Below, one piece after another: positions 32,304 to 45,872 of a stretch of 64,000 nucleotides of DNA. Positions within the stretch are counted from its first letter, which is position 1, and each line of letters opens with the position of its first letter. A program made the position numbers and the translations under genes. Origin of the DNA: Zea mays (Eukaryota; Streptophyta; Magnoliopsida; Poales; Poaceae). Under the pieces are notes generated by a model that was not told where the DNA came from, made no database searches, and saw nothing but the letters and a program-made list of their open reading frames with translations. The stretch spans positions 13,724,001 to 13,788,000 of the forward strand of contig NC_050104.1 in assembly GCF_902167145.1 (NCBI RefSeq). The letters are read 5' to 3'.

Positions 32304-33160
32304 TGTCGGCGTTTCGAGACCGGGGGGTCCCTAAGCCGACGAGTGAATGTGCCGCGTGCCCCAGCCCAGATGGGTCGAGCGCGTGGGCGAGCGCGAAGGG
32401 GGGAAGCGAGGTGGCCAGAGACGGGCGTGAGAGAGGTGGAAATCCCGCGGCCTTTGTGTTCGTCCCGCGCCCAGGTCGGGTGCGCTTGCAGTAGGGGGTT
32501 ACAAGCGTCCACGCGGGTGAGGGAAGCGAGCGGCCCCAAGAGAGCGCCTGTCCCGTCCTCGTCCCCGCGTGGCCAACCTTCTCTAAGAAGGCCCTGGTCC
32601 TTCCTTTTATAGGCGTAAGGAGAGGATCCATGTGTACAATGGGGGTGTAGCAGGGTGCTACGTGTCTAGCGGGGGAGAGCTAGCGCCCTAAGTACATGTC
32701 GATGTGGTAGCCGGAGAGATCTTGGCACCCAGCTGGTGTGATGTCGTGGCCGTCGGAGGAGCGACGGAGCCTGACGGAGGGACAGCTGTCGGAGCGGTTG
32801 AGTCCTTGCTGACGTCCTCCTGCTTCCGTAAGAGAGCTGGAAGCCGCCATCGTCACAGAGCTTGCAGGGCGCCATCATTACCTATCTGGCAGAGCTAGCC
32901 AGATGGGACGTCAGTCTTGTTCTCTGCGGCCCGAGTCAGCTCGGGATAGGGTGATGATGGCGCTCCCTGTTGACGTGGCTGGCCTGCGCCCTAGGTTGGG
33001 CGACGTGGAGGCTCCTCCAAAGCCGAGGTCGAGTCTGTCTTCCCTGGCCGAGGCCGAGTCCGAGCCCCTGGGTCGGGCGAGGCGGAGGTCGTTCGGCAGA
33101 GGCCTGGGCGGAGTCCGAGCCCTGGGGTCGGGCGAAGCGGAGTTCGTCGTCTTCTGGGGC

Positions 33161-33595
33161 TGAGCCCGAGTCCGAGCCCTGGGTCGGGCGGAGCGGAGTT
33201 CGCCGTCTTCCGAGACTTAGCCCGAGTCCGAGCCCTGGGTCGGGCAGAGCGGAGTTCGCCGTCTTCCGGGACTTAGCCCGAGTCCGAGCCCTGGGTCGGG
33301 CGGAGCGGAGTTCGCCGTCTTCCGGGACTTAGCCCGAGTCCGAGCCCTGGGTCGGGCGGAGCGGAGTTCGCCGTCTTCCGGGACTTAGCCCGAGTCCGAG
33401 CCCTGGGTCGGGCGGAGCGGAGTTCGCCGTCTTCCGGGACTTAGCCCGAGTTTGAGCCCTGGGTCGGGCGGAGCAGAGTTCGCCATCTTCCGGGACTTAG
33501 CCCGAGTCCGAGCCCTGGGTCGGGCGGAGCGGAGTTCGCCGTCTTCCGGGACTTAGCCCGAGTCCGAGCCCTCGGTCGGGCGGAGCGCAGCTTCC
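33161..33595. repeat. Seven 56-bp tandem repeats in the B 3' LTR
   Basis: The unit contains GAGCCCTGGGTCGGGCGGAG and TTCGCCGTCTTCCGGGACTT. Seven units are seen here and six in the other LTR. Confidence 0.9.
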
Positions 33596-33748
33596 TAGGG
33601 TGCCTTTGGCAGGACCTGACAGCCTGTCAGTCTCACTCTGCCAAGTAGCACTGTAGTCGGAGTGGCGCAGGCGGTGCTGTCCTTTTGTCAGGCCGGTTAG
33701 TGGAGCGGCGAAGTGACGGCGGTCACTTCGGCTCTGCCGGGGGGCGCG

Positions 33749-36700
33749 TGTAACACCCGGTTTTAAAGGACAAAGCCGGGTGCATCTCATACATGCGCCA
33801 AGAAGAGAACATATATAATAACAGAGTGTATAGAGATAAATGTCACATAACATCAGAGTAATTATTACATAGCGGAAGACTTATTACAAAATAAAGGAAT
33901 AACCATAAAACGAACTAAGGATCGTCGGCGCCAATGTCGACTGAGAAACGCCACCTAGATCAAGTCGAATGCCTCAGTGTTAGGCGGCTCCTCTTCGACC
34001 ACCTGTTCTTCTCCTGTGGGGGGGTGTGTGAGACAGCAAGAGTGAGCTCACATACGTTCATAGCTCAACAAGTCGTGGGGAATAAGGTGGCATGAACTCA
34101 CCAAAGGTGGGAGTTCATGTAGTGTAAGGTTGATCAATGAAATAAAGACTGAGGCTGAGCATTGCTTTTATAAGTTGGTCAAAATTTTATTAGCAATTAC
34201 TAAGTGTAAGTAAATACCAAACCTTAATAATAATAAAGAACAGTAATAGTAAAATAATCCCAAATGCGATGCAAATGTCAAATTAAATTTAAGTTCCATA
34301 ATTAATCATGTGAGGGTCCGAGCCGCTCATGACCGTGAGCACGGCTAGTATACTAGTTTTACACTCTGCAGAGGTCGCACATCTTTACCCACAAGTCATG
34401 TTACCCATCTGCCAAGAGATGGCCAATCCCTTACACCTCTACCGAGGAGGCGAGGCAGGGTAACACTACGAGGCCTTTACAAAGTTCTACTAGCTTCAGA
34501 AATCCCGCTACAGTTTATAGGAAGCTCCAGTGCAGGGTTCTTGCCTGACCGCCATCGCAGCAAAATCAACCCAAGGACCTCCCTACACTGACCACTCCCC
34601 TACTGCCCTTGCCCCTTTCGGGTAAGGAAGATATCCACTAGCTTTCCTAGTTAATCAGCCAAGGGCGTCCCATTATACCCTTGTGGTAGCACTGTTTTCC
34701 CGGGTGGTCGCTCCATGTTCCCATTAACATAATGATCTTAACATGCATAGTAATAATAAACAGATAATAAAGATGTAGTTATGAATAAAGTATCTTCATA
34801 CCCAAATCCACATAAAGCAATAGCAGGTACTACCCAAAGAAATATTTCAGTGGTAAACAAGGTATAAAGATAGCCAAAACTAGGGTAACCTATTAGGTCC
34901 CATCAAAATTAACCTATGCAGATCATTATAATTAACAAGAACATGGCTGGGAAAAGTAAGTGATCAAGGGCACAACTTGCCTGGCACTTGAGATCCAGTT
35001 ACCAGGGTGAACTTCAGGTGACTTGAAACCTCGCGCTAGTCGTAGCAATACAAACAAAATGGTATAGATAAAATTAACATCACACCAAACATAAGAATAT
35101 ACTACATAATAATAATCTACGCGCTTGTACGAGACTAACGCGACTTGAACGGATCAAATCGGAGTTAAAACGAAGGAGATACGAATTTCCTAAGGTTTTA
35201 TGTATTTGATACAAGGTTAATTAAGAAATAAATTTTAATACCATTTTCATGTTAAAATAGAGACACAGGGCGATAAACAACATTATTACAAAATTATAGA
35301 AACTGAAATGGATTAATTTGGACTACATATGAATTTTGTATGAATTAAACCAATTCTAGCATTTATTTCTACATTAAAAATCCAATTCTATATTTGTTTT
35401 CTGATTTTTCTGGCTCTCTGAACTGGGCACACTAATACAGAGAAGTTCAGGGGTCCCGGTGTAAATTTTTCCCAGACACAGCTTAACCCACTGATGGATG
35501 GCGAGCTGAATATGAAGCACCCCGAGGACTCTTATGCAAGATGCGCTGGCTGAAGGGGTACGGTGCAGATCTAGCCGTCCGATTAGAAATGGAGGGCTCA
35601 GATTAGATCTAGGTTTCGCATGAACCGGTATGAAGCAGCTACCACCAGATCAGGAATCAACGGCCGCAAATCGACCACGCTACCAGATACTGCCTGCCAT
35701 CAGATCGATAACATACAGCACTGATTTAATCTCGCGAATGGATACACTCTCTTCTAATCGCACCCGTCCGAATTGGATCGGACGGTAACCATACCTTCTC
35801 CTTTCACTAGCCAGCCCGAGGCGGCGCCAGGAGCTCTCCACGGCGGAGACTCACCGGCGCACCGCCAAATTCGCCTGTTCTGGCGACATCGTTCTCACCG
35901 TGGTGCGAAAAAAATGAAATTGAAGCAAGTTCAATTACAAAGGGGGTGCCTCACCGGAGGGTTAAGCGATGGCCGAGCGGGTTCACGACGGAGGGTAACT
36001 TGGCGTAGTTTCACACCTCCGGCGAACAATCTCCACTACTCCCACGGCGCCCCGCGTGCGCGAGTCCCTTCACCAGCACCCATCTCGGCCACCCTCCCAG
36101 TCACCAAGGTCCCGCTCGATGTGGCCGGCCACGCCTTCGCGGCGGCGCTTTCCCCCTACTCTCTGTTTAGCGGTGGCGAGTCCATGGACACGGAGCTCTC
36201 GGGGACTGGTTCAAAGGAAGGTAGGGGCACGGTCACAAGCGATTAGAGGCTTATAGCGGAGGAAGGACGGGCTTGCGGGGTTGGCCGCAACGGCCACAAC
36301 GAGCTCCAAGGCGGCAACTGAGGCATGCAACCGGATGCCCGAGGATACGGTTGACCCCCAACAACCGCAACGACGGGACCGCAGGGAAATCGTGGCTCAT
36401 GCGGACGCCAAAGTGCGGCACCGAGTCCCTTACCGAGACAGCGGGAGAAGAAGAGGGAGATGATAGACTCGACCGGTGGGTCCCATCCCGAAGCCTTCCT
36501 GCGCGCGGCGAGTGGCACCAGGTAGCGACTAAGACGGACGATCTGCGCGCCTACTTGACCGGATAAGAAGGGAGGTAGAGGATCTGACTAGTGGATCCCA
36601 GTAGCCAGCTGGGTGCTTCCTCAACAGACCATGCCGAATCCCGCGGGCGTGCGCGGCGGAGTCCAGTCCTTGCGGCATGGTGAAGGAGACGCACCTGACT

Positions 36701-37343
36701 GCGATACCCCACCAGCCGGTGAGAGTGATACGAGCATGCGCGTCAGAAGAGCCTGACCAGTGGGCCATCGGCCAAAGATCGTGTGTACGTGAGGGAGCTG
36801 GGCTACACCGTATTTGGCGTATGAGTCTGGTACAGCCGTGAACTAGAAGATTTTGGTGAATTCAGACCCATACGCAGCGACCAAGACCCATACGCAGCAC
36901 GTTCGTGAGGACTTCTGGTGGCTTGCATGCTGAGCTCATCATGATGAAAGGGGTGACACAAGCTCCGGCAATGAGAATAAAGAATTGGTAAAAAAAACTA
37001 CATGTGATGGCACTCGATCATGGAGTGGGCTGCACGAAGGGCTGGGCCGCCAACTGCATTATGGTAAGCTTCTCTTGTTTTTTTATTTTGTTTTTTCTTT
37101 CTTTTTCTAATATTTATTTATTTATATTTTTTTCAACTCAAACTCAATTTCAAGTATAAGTTTTACGACTGTAAGATTATATGCACAAGCAATAAAACTT
37201 CAGCATGATGCATAGCTTATTGGTGTGCTTTTATCTAATTTGTTTTTACTTTAAACATGACTATTCTTATGATATAATGAGTAGATAGCCAAACAAGTAA
37301 CGAGATCAACTCCTTTCTTATGTTCTACAATTTGGGTATTACA
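33749..37343 (-). repeat. 3' LTR of element D (3,595 bp)
   Basis: It starts TGTAACACCCGG and ends GGGTATTACA. It is collinear with the other LTR over its whole length. The GC-rich open stretches at 35770-36570 recur in the other LTR and are not genes. Confidence 0.95.
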
Positions 37344-37363
37344 AATCCTACCCCCCTTAAAAC
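37344..37363 (-). other. Polypurine tract of element D
   Basis: The minus strand reads TTTTAAGGGGGGTAGGATT directly before the 3' LTR. Confidence 0.75.
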
Positions 37364-37438
37364 AAATCTCGTCCTCGAGATTTAGGAAGAACTAGGGAAA
37401 AGATGGGGAAAATCTATGTGAAGCTCTTTTTCTCTCTC

Positions 37439-40430
37439 TCAAGTTGCTTCATCTTCGCCATGATGGCTCCATTGCACTTTACCCATATTTATCACCTTAT
37501 TTCTTGTAACTCTAGCCAAAGTATGAAGAATCTCGATCGGATACTCCGTGTAAGTCAAATCACCCTGAACACTGAGCTCTTCCATTGGTAACTGTTCCTT
37601 AGGGACACGGAGACACTTGTTAAGTTGAGACCCATGAAATACATTATGCACATCAGATAGATTATCAAGTAGCTCGAGTTGATAGGCCATCTCTCCAACT
37701 CTCCTAAAAACTCTGAATGATCCAATAAAGCGAGGGGACAATTTGCCCTTAACATTGAATCTCCTCATTCCACAAAGTGGTGACACCTTGAGGTACACAT
37801 GATCTCCTTCCTCAACTCCAGTGGTTTTCTTCTACTACCAGCGTAGATCTTTTGCCTGGTTTGAGCTACCCTCAAGTTCTCCCTGATTATACAGACTTGT
37901 TCTTCTGCCTCTTGAATAAGTTCAGGTCCAAAGAACTGTCTTCCTCTAGTCTGATCCAATATAGAGGTGTCCTGCATTTCCTGTCATACAGAGTCTCGAA
38001 CGGTGACATCTTCAGACTGGCCTGTTAACTATTATTATATGAGAACTCAGCATAAGGTAGACTCTTGTCCCAACTACTACCATGTTGAAGGGCACAAGCG
38101 CTCAACATGTCTTCTAATACTTGATTAGTCCTTTCAGTCTGTACATTAGTCTGAGGATGGTAGGCCGAACTAAAATTCAACTTCGTATCCATATTCTCAT
38201 GAAAACTTTTCCAAAATCTGGAGGTAAACTGTGATCCTCTATCTGAAATGATCTTCTTTGGTACACCGTGCAGAGACACAATCCGAGCCATATATAATTC
38301 TACCAATTGAGATACCTTATAAGTAGTCTTGACCGGAATGAAACGAGCCACTTTGGTCAGTCTATCCACAATCACCCATATCGAATCATATCCTTTCGGG
38401 GTGCGAGGCAATCCAGTAATAAAATCCATACCAATCTCTTTCCACTTCCACTCGGAATCTTAAGTGGGTGCAGTAATCCAGCTGGCCTCTGGTGTTTAGC
38501 CCTAACTCTTTGACACACATCGCACATAGCCACATGTGCAGCCACATCTCTCTTCTATCCATACCACCAGTGCTTCTGCTTCAAATCCTGATACATCTTG
38601 ATACTCCTAGGATAAATAGAATAATTCGAGTCATGGGCCTCCTTTAAAATAGTCTCACGAAGGCTTTCAATCTCCGGAACACATATCCGATTCGTGAACC
38701 ATATTGTGCCTTGCTCATCGTCCGTGAATTCTGGACCTCGTCCTTTAGTAATTAGATGCTTGATCTCTTGTATCCTAGCATCGCCAGTTTGTCCTTTGCG
38801 GATTTCTTGCTCCAAGGTAGGTTCCACATCATTAATAACTCCTTTAGTGTGAGCAACTATCCCCAGGTTAAGTCTCCTGAAATCCTCAATAATCTCATCA
38901 AGTAGCTGGGCAACAACAGCTGAATGAACATGCTCCTTTCGACTCAAGGCATCTGCAACCAAATTTGCCTTGCTTGGGCGATAGTGAATCTCCAAATCAC
39001 AATCCTTAATAAGCTCCAACCAACGGCGTTGCCTAAGGTTGAGATCCTTCTGAGTGAATATATACTTCAAACTCTTATGATCCGTGTATACTTGACACTC
39101 GGTTCCAATTATAATGTCTCCAAATCTTAAGCGCATGCACAACAGCAGCCAATTCCAAGTCATGAGTGGGGTAGTTTAACTCTTGTTTCTGCAACTGACG
39201 AGATGCATAGGCAATCACATGTCCTTCTTGCATGAGCACACATCCAAGTCCTTGGCCACATGCATCACAGTAAGTGTCAAATCCCTTCTGCAGATCTGGC
39301 ATAATCAATACTGGTGGTGACATCAATCTCTTCTTTAATTGATCAAAGCTATCTTGGCACTTCTCATCACACTTAAATTCTCTTCCCTTCTCCAGAAGCG
39401 AGGTCATAGGCTTAAGAATCTTAGAAAATCCTTCAATAAATCTTCGATAGTATCCTACAAGTCCCAAGAAACTCCGAATCTCCGTAACTGTAGTGGGCAC
39501 TCTCCACTCCATAATCTCCTTCACTTTAGCAGGATCCACTGCTATTCCTCCATTAGAAATAATATGTCCAAGGAATGGCACCTTGTCAATCCAAAACTCG
39601 CACTTGCTGAACTTTGCATAGAGTTGATTATCTCGCAGCTTTTGTAGCACCAACCTCAGGTGTTGTTCATGATCACTTTCACTCTTAGAATAGATAAGGA
39701 TATCATCGATGAACACCACGACGAATCTGTCCAAATACTCCATAAGCACCCTATTCATCAAGTTCATGAAATAAGCTGGTGCATTGGTTAATCCAAATGA
39801 CATAACAGTAAACTCATATAATCCATATCGAGTCGAGAAATCCGTCTTGGGGATATCTGATGGCCTAATCTTCATTTAATGGTAACCCGATCGGAGATCA
39901 ATCTTTGAGAATACCTTTGCACCTCTCATTTGATCGAATAAATCCTCAATACGGGGTAACAGATACTTGTTCTTCACAGTAACATCATTAAGTGATCTAT
40001 AATCCACACACATCCGTTGTGATCCATCCTTCTTCTGTACAAACAGAACTGGTGCTCCCCAAGGTGAGGAACTCGGACGAATGTACCCAGTCTCTTGTAA
40101 TTCCGTTAACTGCTTCTTCAGTCCCTTTAACTCTTCTACAGACATCCTGTATGGGCGTTTGAAAGTAGGGGCAGTTCCAGGTAAGAGATCAATAACAAAC
40201 TCAACTTCTCTATATGGTGGCATCCCTGGTAACTCTTCTGGGAAGATATCCGAAAAAATCTCTAACCACACAGATGTTGACTCCAACAAACTTCCCATCT
40301 ACTAAGAATGCCGCTAGTCTGGTGGCGGTAGTTACTGCAATTCAACCTTCAAATCTTTGTCCTTTGGAACTGGTGAGTTCAATGGTTCCTTTAGCACAGT
40401 GTATAAACTACCTTTGCCTTTCTTAACCAT
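37439..40430 (-). pseudogene. Pol of element D: protease tail, RT, RNase H, integrase, chromodomain; broken
   Basis: Pieces in order on minus: a decayed protease tail (IDVILVMSWL, about 40430-40330); RT with [18 protein letters not shown] and, after an in-frame TAA at 39876-39878, FIDD as the catalytic motif; RNase H with the remnant [12 protein letters not shown], out of frame after a shift near 39140; integrase core with DFITGLP, SDRGSQFTSRFWK and QTERTNQ (38429-38025), again ending in a stop; and a C-terminal GPRI-SH3 and chromodomain part (YPIEIL, RVTRNKVINMGKVQWSHH, 37798-37439) with a premature TGA. At least one frameshift and several stops make it non-functional. The chromodomain would target integration to heterochromatin. 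Confidence 0.9.
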
Positions 40431-40974
40431 GACATAACAAGGATCACGTCTATAGTGTTCTCTTCTAACACTATAGGGGTAGCCCATCTGGGTTAGAAAC
40501 ACAGGGTAAGAAAGGAAGATTTGTAGACAAGGCGAGTAATTACGAGGAATGTTACTGCGGGGGATTTATTAGCTAAGTAGATTAGCGTGTCACATACTAA
40601 CGCTAATACATTACCTTATGGTGGTACATGCTAAGATGTCCGTCTATACTATTTCAATCAATCAAAGAAGCAAATCATGCATTGATCATCAGAACAATCA
40701 ACCAACATTTTTAAATAGAGAAAATTGTTTTGTTTTAGGTTCCCTATCTCTTAAAAAGATCATAGTTGTTGGATTCCAAGGTGTGAAATCCATCTTGTCT
40801 CGGAGTAGAAGAGATAAGAGTAATCAGAGTGAAACAACAAAAGGTGAGATAGGATCAAGATGAGATAAGTATAGAAAGAATCAGGGTAAGGTAAGTATAG
40901 AATGAATCAGAATAAGATAAGTAGGTAAGAGTTTGTCCATTTCTATCTAGGTATCGTCCTACAGTCAACATTTC
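40431..40974. other. Leader remnant of element D, gag missing
   Basis: Between the PBS and the pol remnant there is no gag-like frame, zinc knuckle or long ORF. A large deletion has removed it; the junction cannot be placed exactly without an intact relative. Confidence 0.65.
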
Positions 40975-40985
40975 CTCTGATACCA
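40975..40985 (-). other. Primer-binding site of element D
   Basis: The minus strand reads TGGTATCAGAG four bases inside the LTR, the standard initiator-tRNA-Met site. Confidence 0.85.
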
Positions 40986-40989
40986 CTTC

Positions 40990-43900
40990 TGTAACACCCG
41001 GTTTTAAAGGACAAAGCCGGGTGCATCTCATACATGCGCCAAGAAGACAACATATATAATAACAGAGTGTATAGAGATAAATGTCACATAACATCAGAGT
41101 AATTATTACATAGCGGAAGACTTATTACAAAATAAAGGAATAACCATAAAACGAACTAAGGATCGTCGGCGCCAATGTCGACTGAGAAACGCCACCTAGA
41201 TCAAGTCGAATGCCTCAGTGTTAGGCGGCTCCTCTTCGACCACCTGTTCTTCTCCTGTTGGGGGGTGTGTGAGACAGCAAGAGTGAGCTCACATACGTTC
41301 ATAGCTCAACAAGTCGTGGGGAATAAGGTGGCATGAACTCACCAAAGGTGGGAGTTCATGTAGTGTAAGGCTGATCAATGAAATAAAGGCTGAGGCTGAG
41401 CATTGCTTTTATAAGTTGGTCAAAATTTTATTAGCAATTACTAAGTGTAAGTAAATACCAAACCTTAATAATAATAAAGAACAGTAATAGTAAAATAATC
41501 CCAAATGCGATGCAAATGTCAAATTAAATTTAAGTTCCATAATTAATCATGTGAGGGTCCGAGCCGCTCATGACCGTGAGCACGGCTAGTATACTAGTTT
41601 TACACTCTGCAGAGGTTGCGCATCTTTACCCACAAGTCATGTTACCCATCTGCCAAGATATGGCCAATCCCTTACACCTCTACCGAGGAGGCGAGGCAGG
41701 GTAACACTACGAGGCCTTTACAAAGTTCCACTAGCTTCAGAAATCCCGCTACAGTTTATAGGAAGCTCCAGTGCAGGGTTCTTGCCTGACCGCCATCGTA
41801 GCAAAATCAACCCAAGGACCTCCCTACACTGACCACTCCCCTACTGCCCTTGCCCCTTTCGGGTAAGGAAGACATCCACTAGCTTTCCTAGTTAATCAGC
41901 CAAGGGCGTCCCATTATACCCTTGTGGTAGCACTGTTTTCCTGGGTGGTCGCTCCATGTTCCTATTAACATAATGATCTTAACATGCATAGTAATAATAA
42001 ACAGATAATAAAGATGTAGTTATGAATAAAGTATCTTCATACCCAAATCCACATAAAGCAATAGCAGGTACTACCCAAAGAAATATTTCAGTGGTAAACA
42101 AGGTATAAAGATAGCCAAAACTAGGGTAACCTATTAGGTCCCATCAAAATTAACCTATGCAGATCATTATAATTAACAAGAACATGGCTGGGAAAAGTAA
42201 GTGATCAAGGGCACAACTTGCCTGACACTTGAGATCCAGTTACCAGGGTGAACTTCAGGTGACTTGAAACCTCGCGCTAGTCGTAGCAATACAAACAAAA
42301 TGGTATAGATAAAATTAACATCACACCAAACATAAGAATATACTACATAATAATGATCTACGCGCTTGTACGAGACTAACGCGACTTGAACGGATCAAAT
42401 CGGAGTTAAAACGAAGGAGATACGAATTTCCTAAGGTTTTATGTATTTGATACAAGGTTAATTAAGAAATAAATTTTAATACCATTTTCATGTTAAAATA
42501 GAGACACAGGGTGATAAACAACATTATTACAAAATTATAGAAACTGAAATGGATTAATTTGGACTACATATGAATTTTGTATGAATTAAACCAATTCTAG
42601 CATTTATTTCTACATTAAAAATCCAATTCTATATTTGTTTTCTGATTTTTCTGGCTCTCTGAACTGGGCGCACTAATACAGAGAAGTTCAGGGGTCCCGG
42701 TGTAAATTTTTCCCAGACACAGCTTAACCCACTGATGGATGGCGAGCTGAATATGAAGCACCCCGAGGACTCTTATGCAAGATGCGCTGGCTGAAGGGGT
42801 ACGGTGCAGATCTAGCCGTCCGATTAGAAATGGAGGGCTCAGATTAGATCTAGGTTTCGCATGAACCGGTATGAAGCAGCTACCACCAGATCAGGAATCA
42901 ACGGCCGCAAATCGACCACGCTACCAGATACTGCCTGCCATCAGATCGATAACATACAGCACTGATTTAATCTCGCGAATGGATACGCTCTCTTCTAATC
43001 GCACCCGTCCGAATTGGATCGGACGGTAACCATACCTTCTCCTTTCACTAGCCAGCCCGAGGCGGCGCCAGGAGCTCTCCACGGCGGAGACTCACCGGCG
43101 CACCGCCAAATTCGCCTGTTCTGGCGACATCGTTCTCACCGTGGTGCGAAAAAAAACGAAATTGAAGCAAGTTCAATTACAAAGGGGGTGCCTCACCGGA
43201 GGGTTAAGCGATGGCCGAGCGGGTTCACGACGGAGGGTAACTTGGCGTAGTTTCACACCTCCGGCGAACAATCTCCACTACTCCCACGGCGCCCCGCGTG
43301 CGCGAGTCCCTTCACCAGCACCCATCTCGGCCACCCTCCCAGTCACCAAGGTCCCGCTCGATGTGGCCGGCCACGCCTTCGCGGCGGCGCTTTCCCCCTA
43401 CTCTCTGTTTAGCGGTGGCGAGTCCATGGACACGGAGCTCTCGGGGACTGGTTCAAAGGAAGGTAGGGGCACGGTCACAAGCGATTAGAGGCTTATAGCG
43501 GAGGAAGGACGGGCTTGCGGGGTTGGCCGCAACGGCCACAACGAGCTCCAAGGCGGCAACTGCGGCATGCAACCGGATGCCCGAGGATACGGTTGACCCC
43601 CAACAACCGCAACGACGGGACCGCAGGGAAATCGTGGCTCATGCGGACGCCAAAGTGCGGCACCGAGTCCCTTACCGAGACAGCGGGAGAAGAAGAGGGA
43701 GATGATAGACTCGACCGGTGGGTCCCATCCCGAAGCCTTCCTGCGCGCGGCGAGTGGCACCAGGTAGCGACTAAGACGGACGATCTGCGCGCCTGCTTGA
43801 CCGGATAAGAAGGGAGGTAGAGGATCTGACTAGTGGATCCCAGTAGCCAGCAGGGTGCTTCCTCAACAGACCATGCCGAATCCCGCGGGCGTGCGCGGCG

Positions 43901-44586
43901 GAGTCCAGTCCTTGCGGCATGGTGAAGGAGACGCACCTGACTGCGATACCCCACCAGCCGGTGAGAGTGATACGAGCATGCGCGTCAGAAGAGCCTGACC
44001 AGTGGGCCATCGGCCAAAGATCGTGTGTACGTGAGGGAGCTGGGCTGCACCGTATTTGGCGTATGAGTCTGGTACAGCCGTGAACTAGAAGATTTTGGTG
44101 AATTCAGACCCATACGCAGCGACCAAGACCCATACGCAGCACGTTCGTGAGGACTTCTGGTGGCTTGCATGCTGAGCTCATCATGATGAAAGGGGTGACG
44201 CAAGCTCCGGCAAGGAGAATAAAGAATTGGTAAAAAAAACTACATGTGATGGCACTCGATCATGGAGTGGGCTGCACGAAGGGCTGGGCCGCCAACTGCA
44301 TTATGGTAAGCTTCTCTTGTTTTTTTATTTTGTTTTTTTCTTTCTTTTTCTAATATTTATTTATTTATATTTTTTTCAACTCAAACTCAATTTCAAGTAT
44401 AAGTTTTACGACTGTAAGATTATATGCACAAGCAATAAAACTTCAGCATGATGCATAGCTTATTGGTGTGCTTTTATGTAATTTGTTTTTACTTTAAACA
44501 TGACTATTCTTATGATATAATGAGTAGATAGCCATACAAGTAACGAGATCAACTCCTTTCTTATGTTCTACAATTTGGGTATTACA
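40990..44586 (-). repeat. 5' LTR of element D (3,597 bp)
   Basis: About 27 single-base differences from the 3' LTR were counted by eye (roughly 0.75%), plus small length changes in the A-run near 43149 and the T-run near 44334. Confidence 0.95.
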
Positions 44587-45663
44587 GCGCGTGTCAGGAT
44601 AAAGGTGTCAGGCCGCCTTTGCGTTAAATGCTCCTGCAATTCGGTCGGTCGGTGCGACGATTTAGTCAGGGTTGCTTCTTAGCGAAGGCAAGGCCTCGGG
44701 CGAGCCGGAGATGTGTCCGCCGTTGGAGGGGGGCCTCGGGCGAGACGGAAATCCCTCGGGTTCGGCTGCCCTTTCCCGAGGCTAGGCTCGGGCGAGGCAT
44801 GATCAAGTCACTCGTATGGACTGATCCCTGACTTAATCGCACCCATCAGGCCTTTGCAGCTTTATGCTGATGGGGGTTACCAGCTGAGAATTAGGAGTCT
44901 TGAGGGTACCCATAATTATGGTCCCCGACAGTAGCCCCCGAGCCTCGAAGGGAGTGTTAGCACTCGCTTGGAGGCTCTCGTCGCACTTTTTTGCAAGGGG
45001 ACCAGCCTTTCTTGGTTGCATTTTGTTCCGGTGGGTGCGCGCGAGCGCACCCGCCGGGTGTAGCCCCCGAGGCCTCGGAGGAGTGGTGTTACTCCTTCGA
45101 GGTCTTAATGCCTTGCGTAATGCTTCGGCTGGTCTGGTTGTTCCCTCATGCGAACTGGCCGTAGCCCGGGTGTACGATCGGGGCCCAAGTTCTCGGGCTG
45201 GTATGTTGACGCTGTCAACGGTTCGGCCGGAGCCGGGTTCGCGAGAGCAGCCCCCGAGCCTCCGCACAGGGCGAGAGGGCGATCAGGGACAGACTCGGCT
45301 TTTTTACATACGCCCCTACGTCGCCTTTCCGCAAGGAGGAGGGGGGGAGAGCGCCATGTTACCCTCGATGGGCACCGAACATGGTGTCTCCGGTGAGCTG
45401 CAAGCGGGTAATCCGAGTGGACGTCCGTGCCCCGTTCGTTAGGGGTCGGCTAGGGGCCCAGAGGCACGCCCAAAAGTACCTGCGGGTGATCTGCCGGACC
45501 CGGTCCCCTGGCGACGGGGTCCGAGGGCTCGATGCCTCCCTCCGATGGGATTCCGTTACAAGATCGCTCCCGCTGGTCTCGGAAATGTCCTAGGGTACCT
45601 CGGGAGCGCAGCCCGAGCCTCGGCTATGTATCGAACGTACCCCTGGTCATCCCTCGCTCGGCG

Positions 45664-45872
45664 TCTGAGGCGACTGTGAACCCTTCGGGGGCCAGCCTTC
45701 GAACCCCTGAGCAGTAATGGGCGCGGAGCCCGAGTAGCCTGAGGCGGCCGTGGAACCCTTCGGGGGGCCGGCCTTCGAACCTCTGACCAGTAGTGGGTGT
45801 AGGGCCCACGCGATCTGAGGCGGCTGTTGAACCCTTCGGGGGGCCAGCCTTCGAACCTCTGATCAGTAAGGA
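45664..45872. repeat. Three ~75-bp tandem repeats in the 3' region of element B
   Basis: Units start at 45664, 45738 and 45813 and share CTGAGGCG, GAACCCTTCGGGGG, CAGCCTTCGAACC and CTGA(C/T)CAGTA. Confidence 0.85.

Larger units (their letters stand above)
33749..44586 (-). mobile_element. Chromodomain Ty3/gypsy element D (Tekay/Del-like), nested in the B 3' LTR (10,838 bp)
   Basis: The termini TGTAACACCCGG and GGTATTACA are flanked by GCGCG (33744-33748 and 44587-44591). It has two 3.6-kb LTRs, a tRNA-Met PBS and a minus-strand pol ending in a chromodomain. Very long LTRs with a C-terminal chromodomain fit the Tekay/Del chromoviruses. Gag and the front of protease are missing: only about 0.6 kb separates the PBS from the first recognisable pol sequence. 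Confidence 0.92.
32304..44930 (-). repeat. 3' LTR of element B, split by element D
   Basis: It has two parts, 32304-33748 and 44592-44930, together 1,784 bp. This is 56 bp longer than the 5' LTR, which is one extra copy of the 56-bp repeat. Confidence 0.92.

Noticed and set aside
32304..32631. N-terminal extension of Sirevirus A pol to 32631
   Set aside because: This stretch is the LTR of element B read through by chance; the true upstream pol sequence is at 54985-55105.
33161..33595. Regular 56-bp repeats considered as a CRISPR-like or satellite array
   Set aside because: The units are directly adjacent without unique spacers and lie in an LTR of a plant retrotransposon.
35773..36566. Open GC-rich plus-strand frames that look like a host exon
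   Set aside because: The same frames recur at 43014-43808 because both lie in the two LTRs of element D; no protein motif is present.
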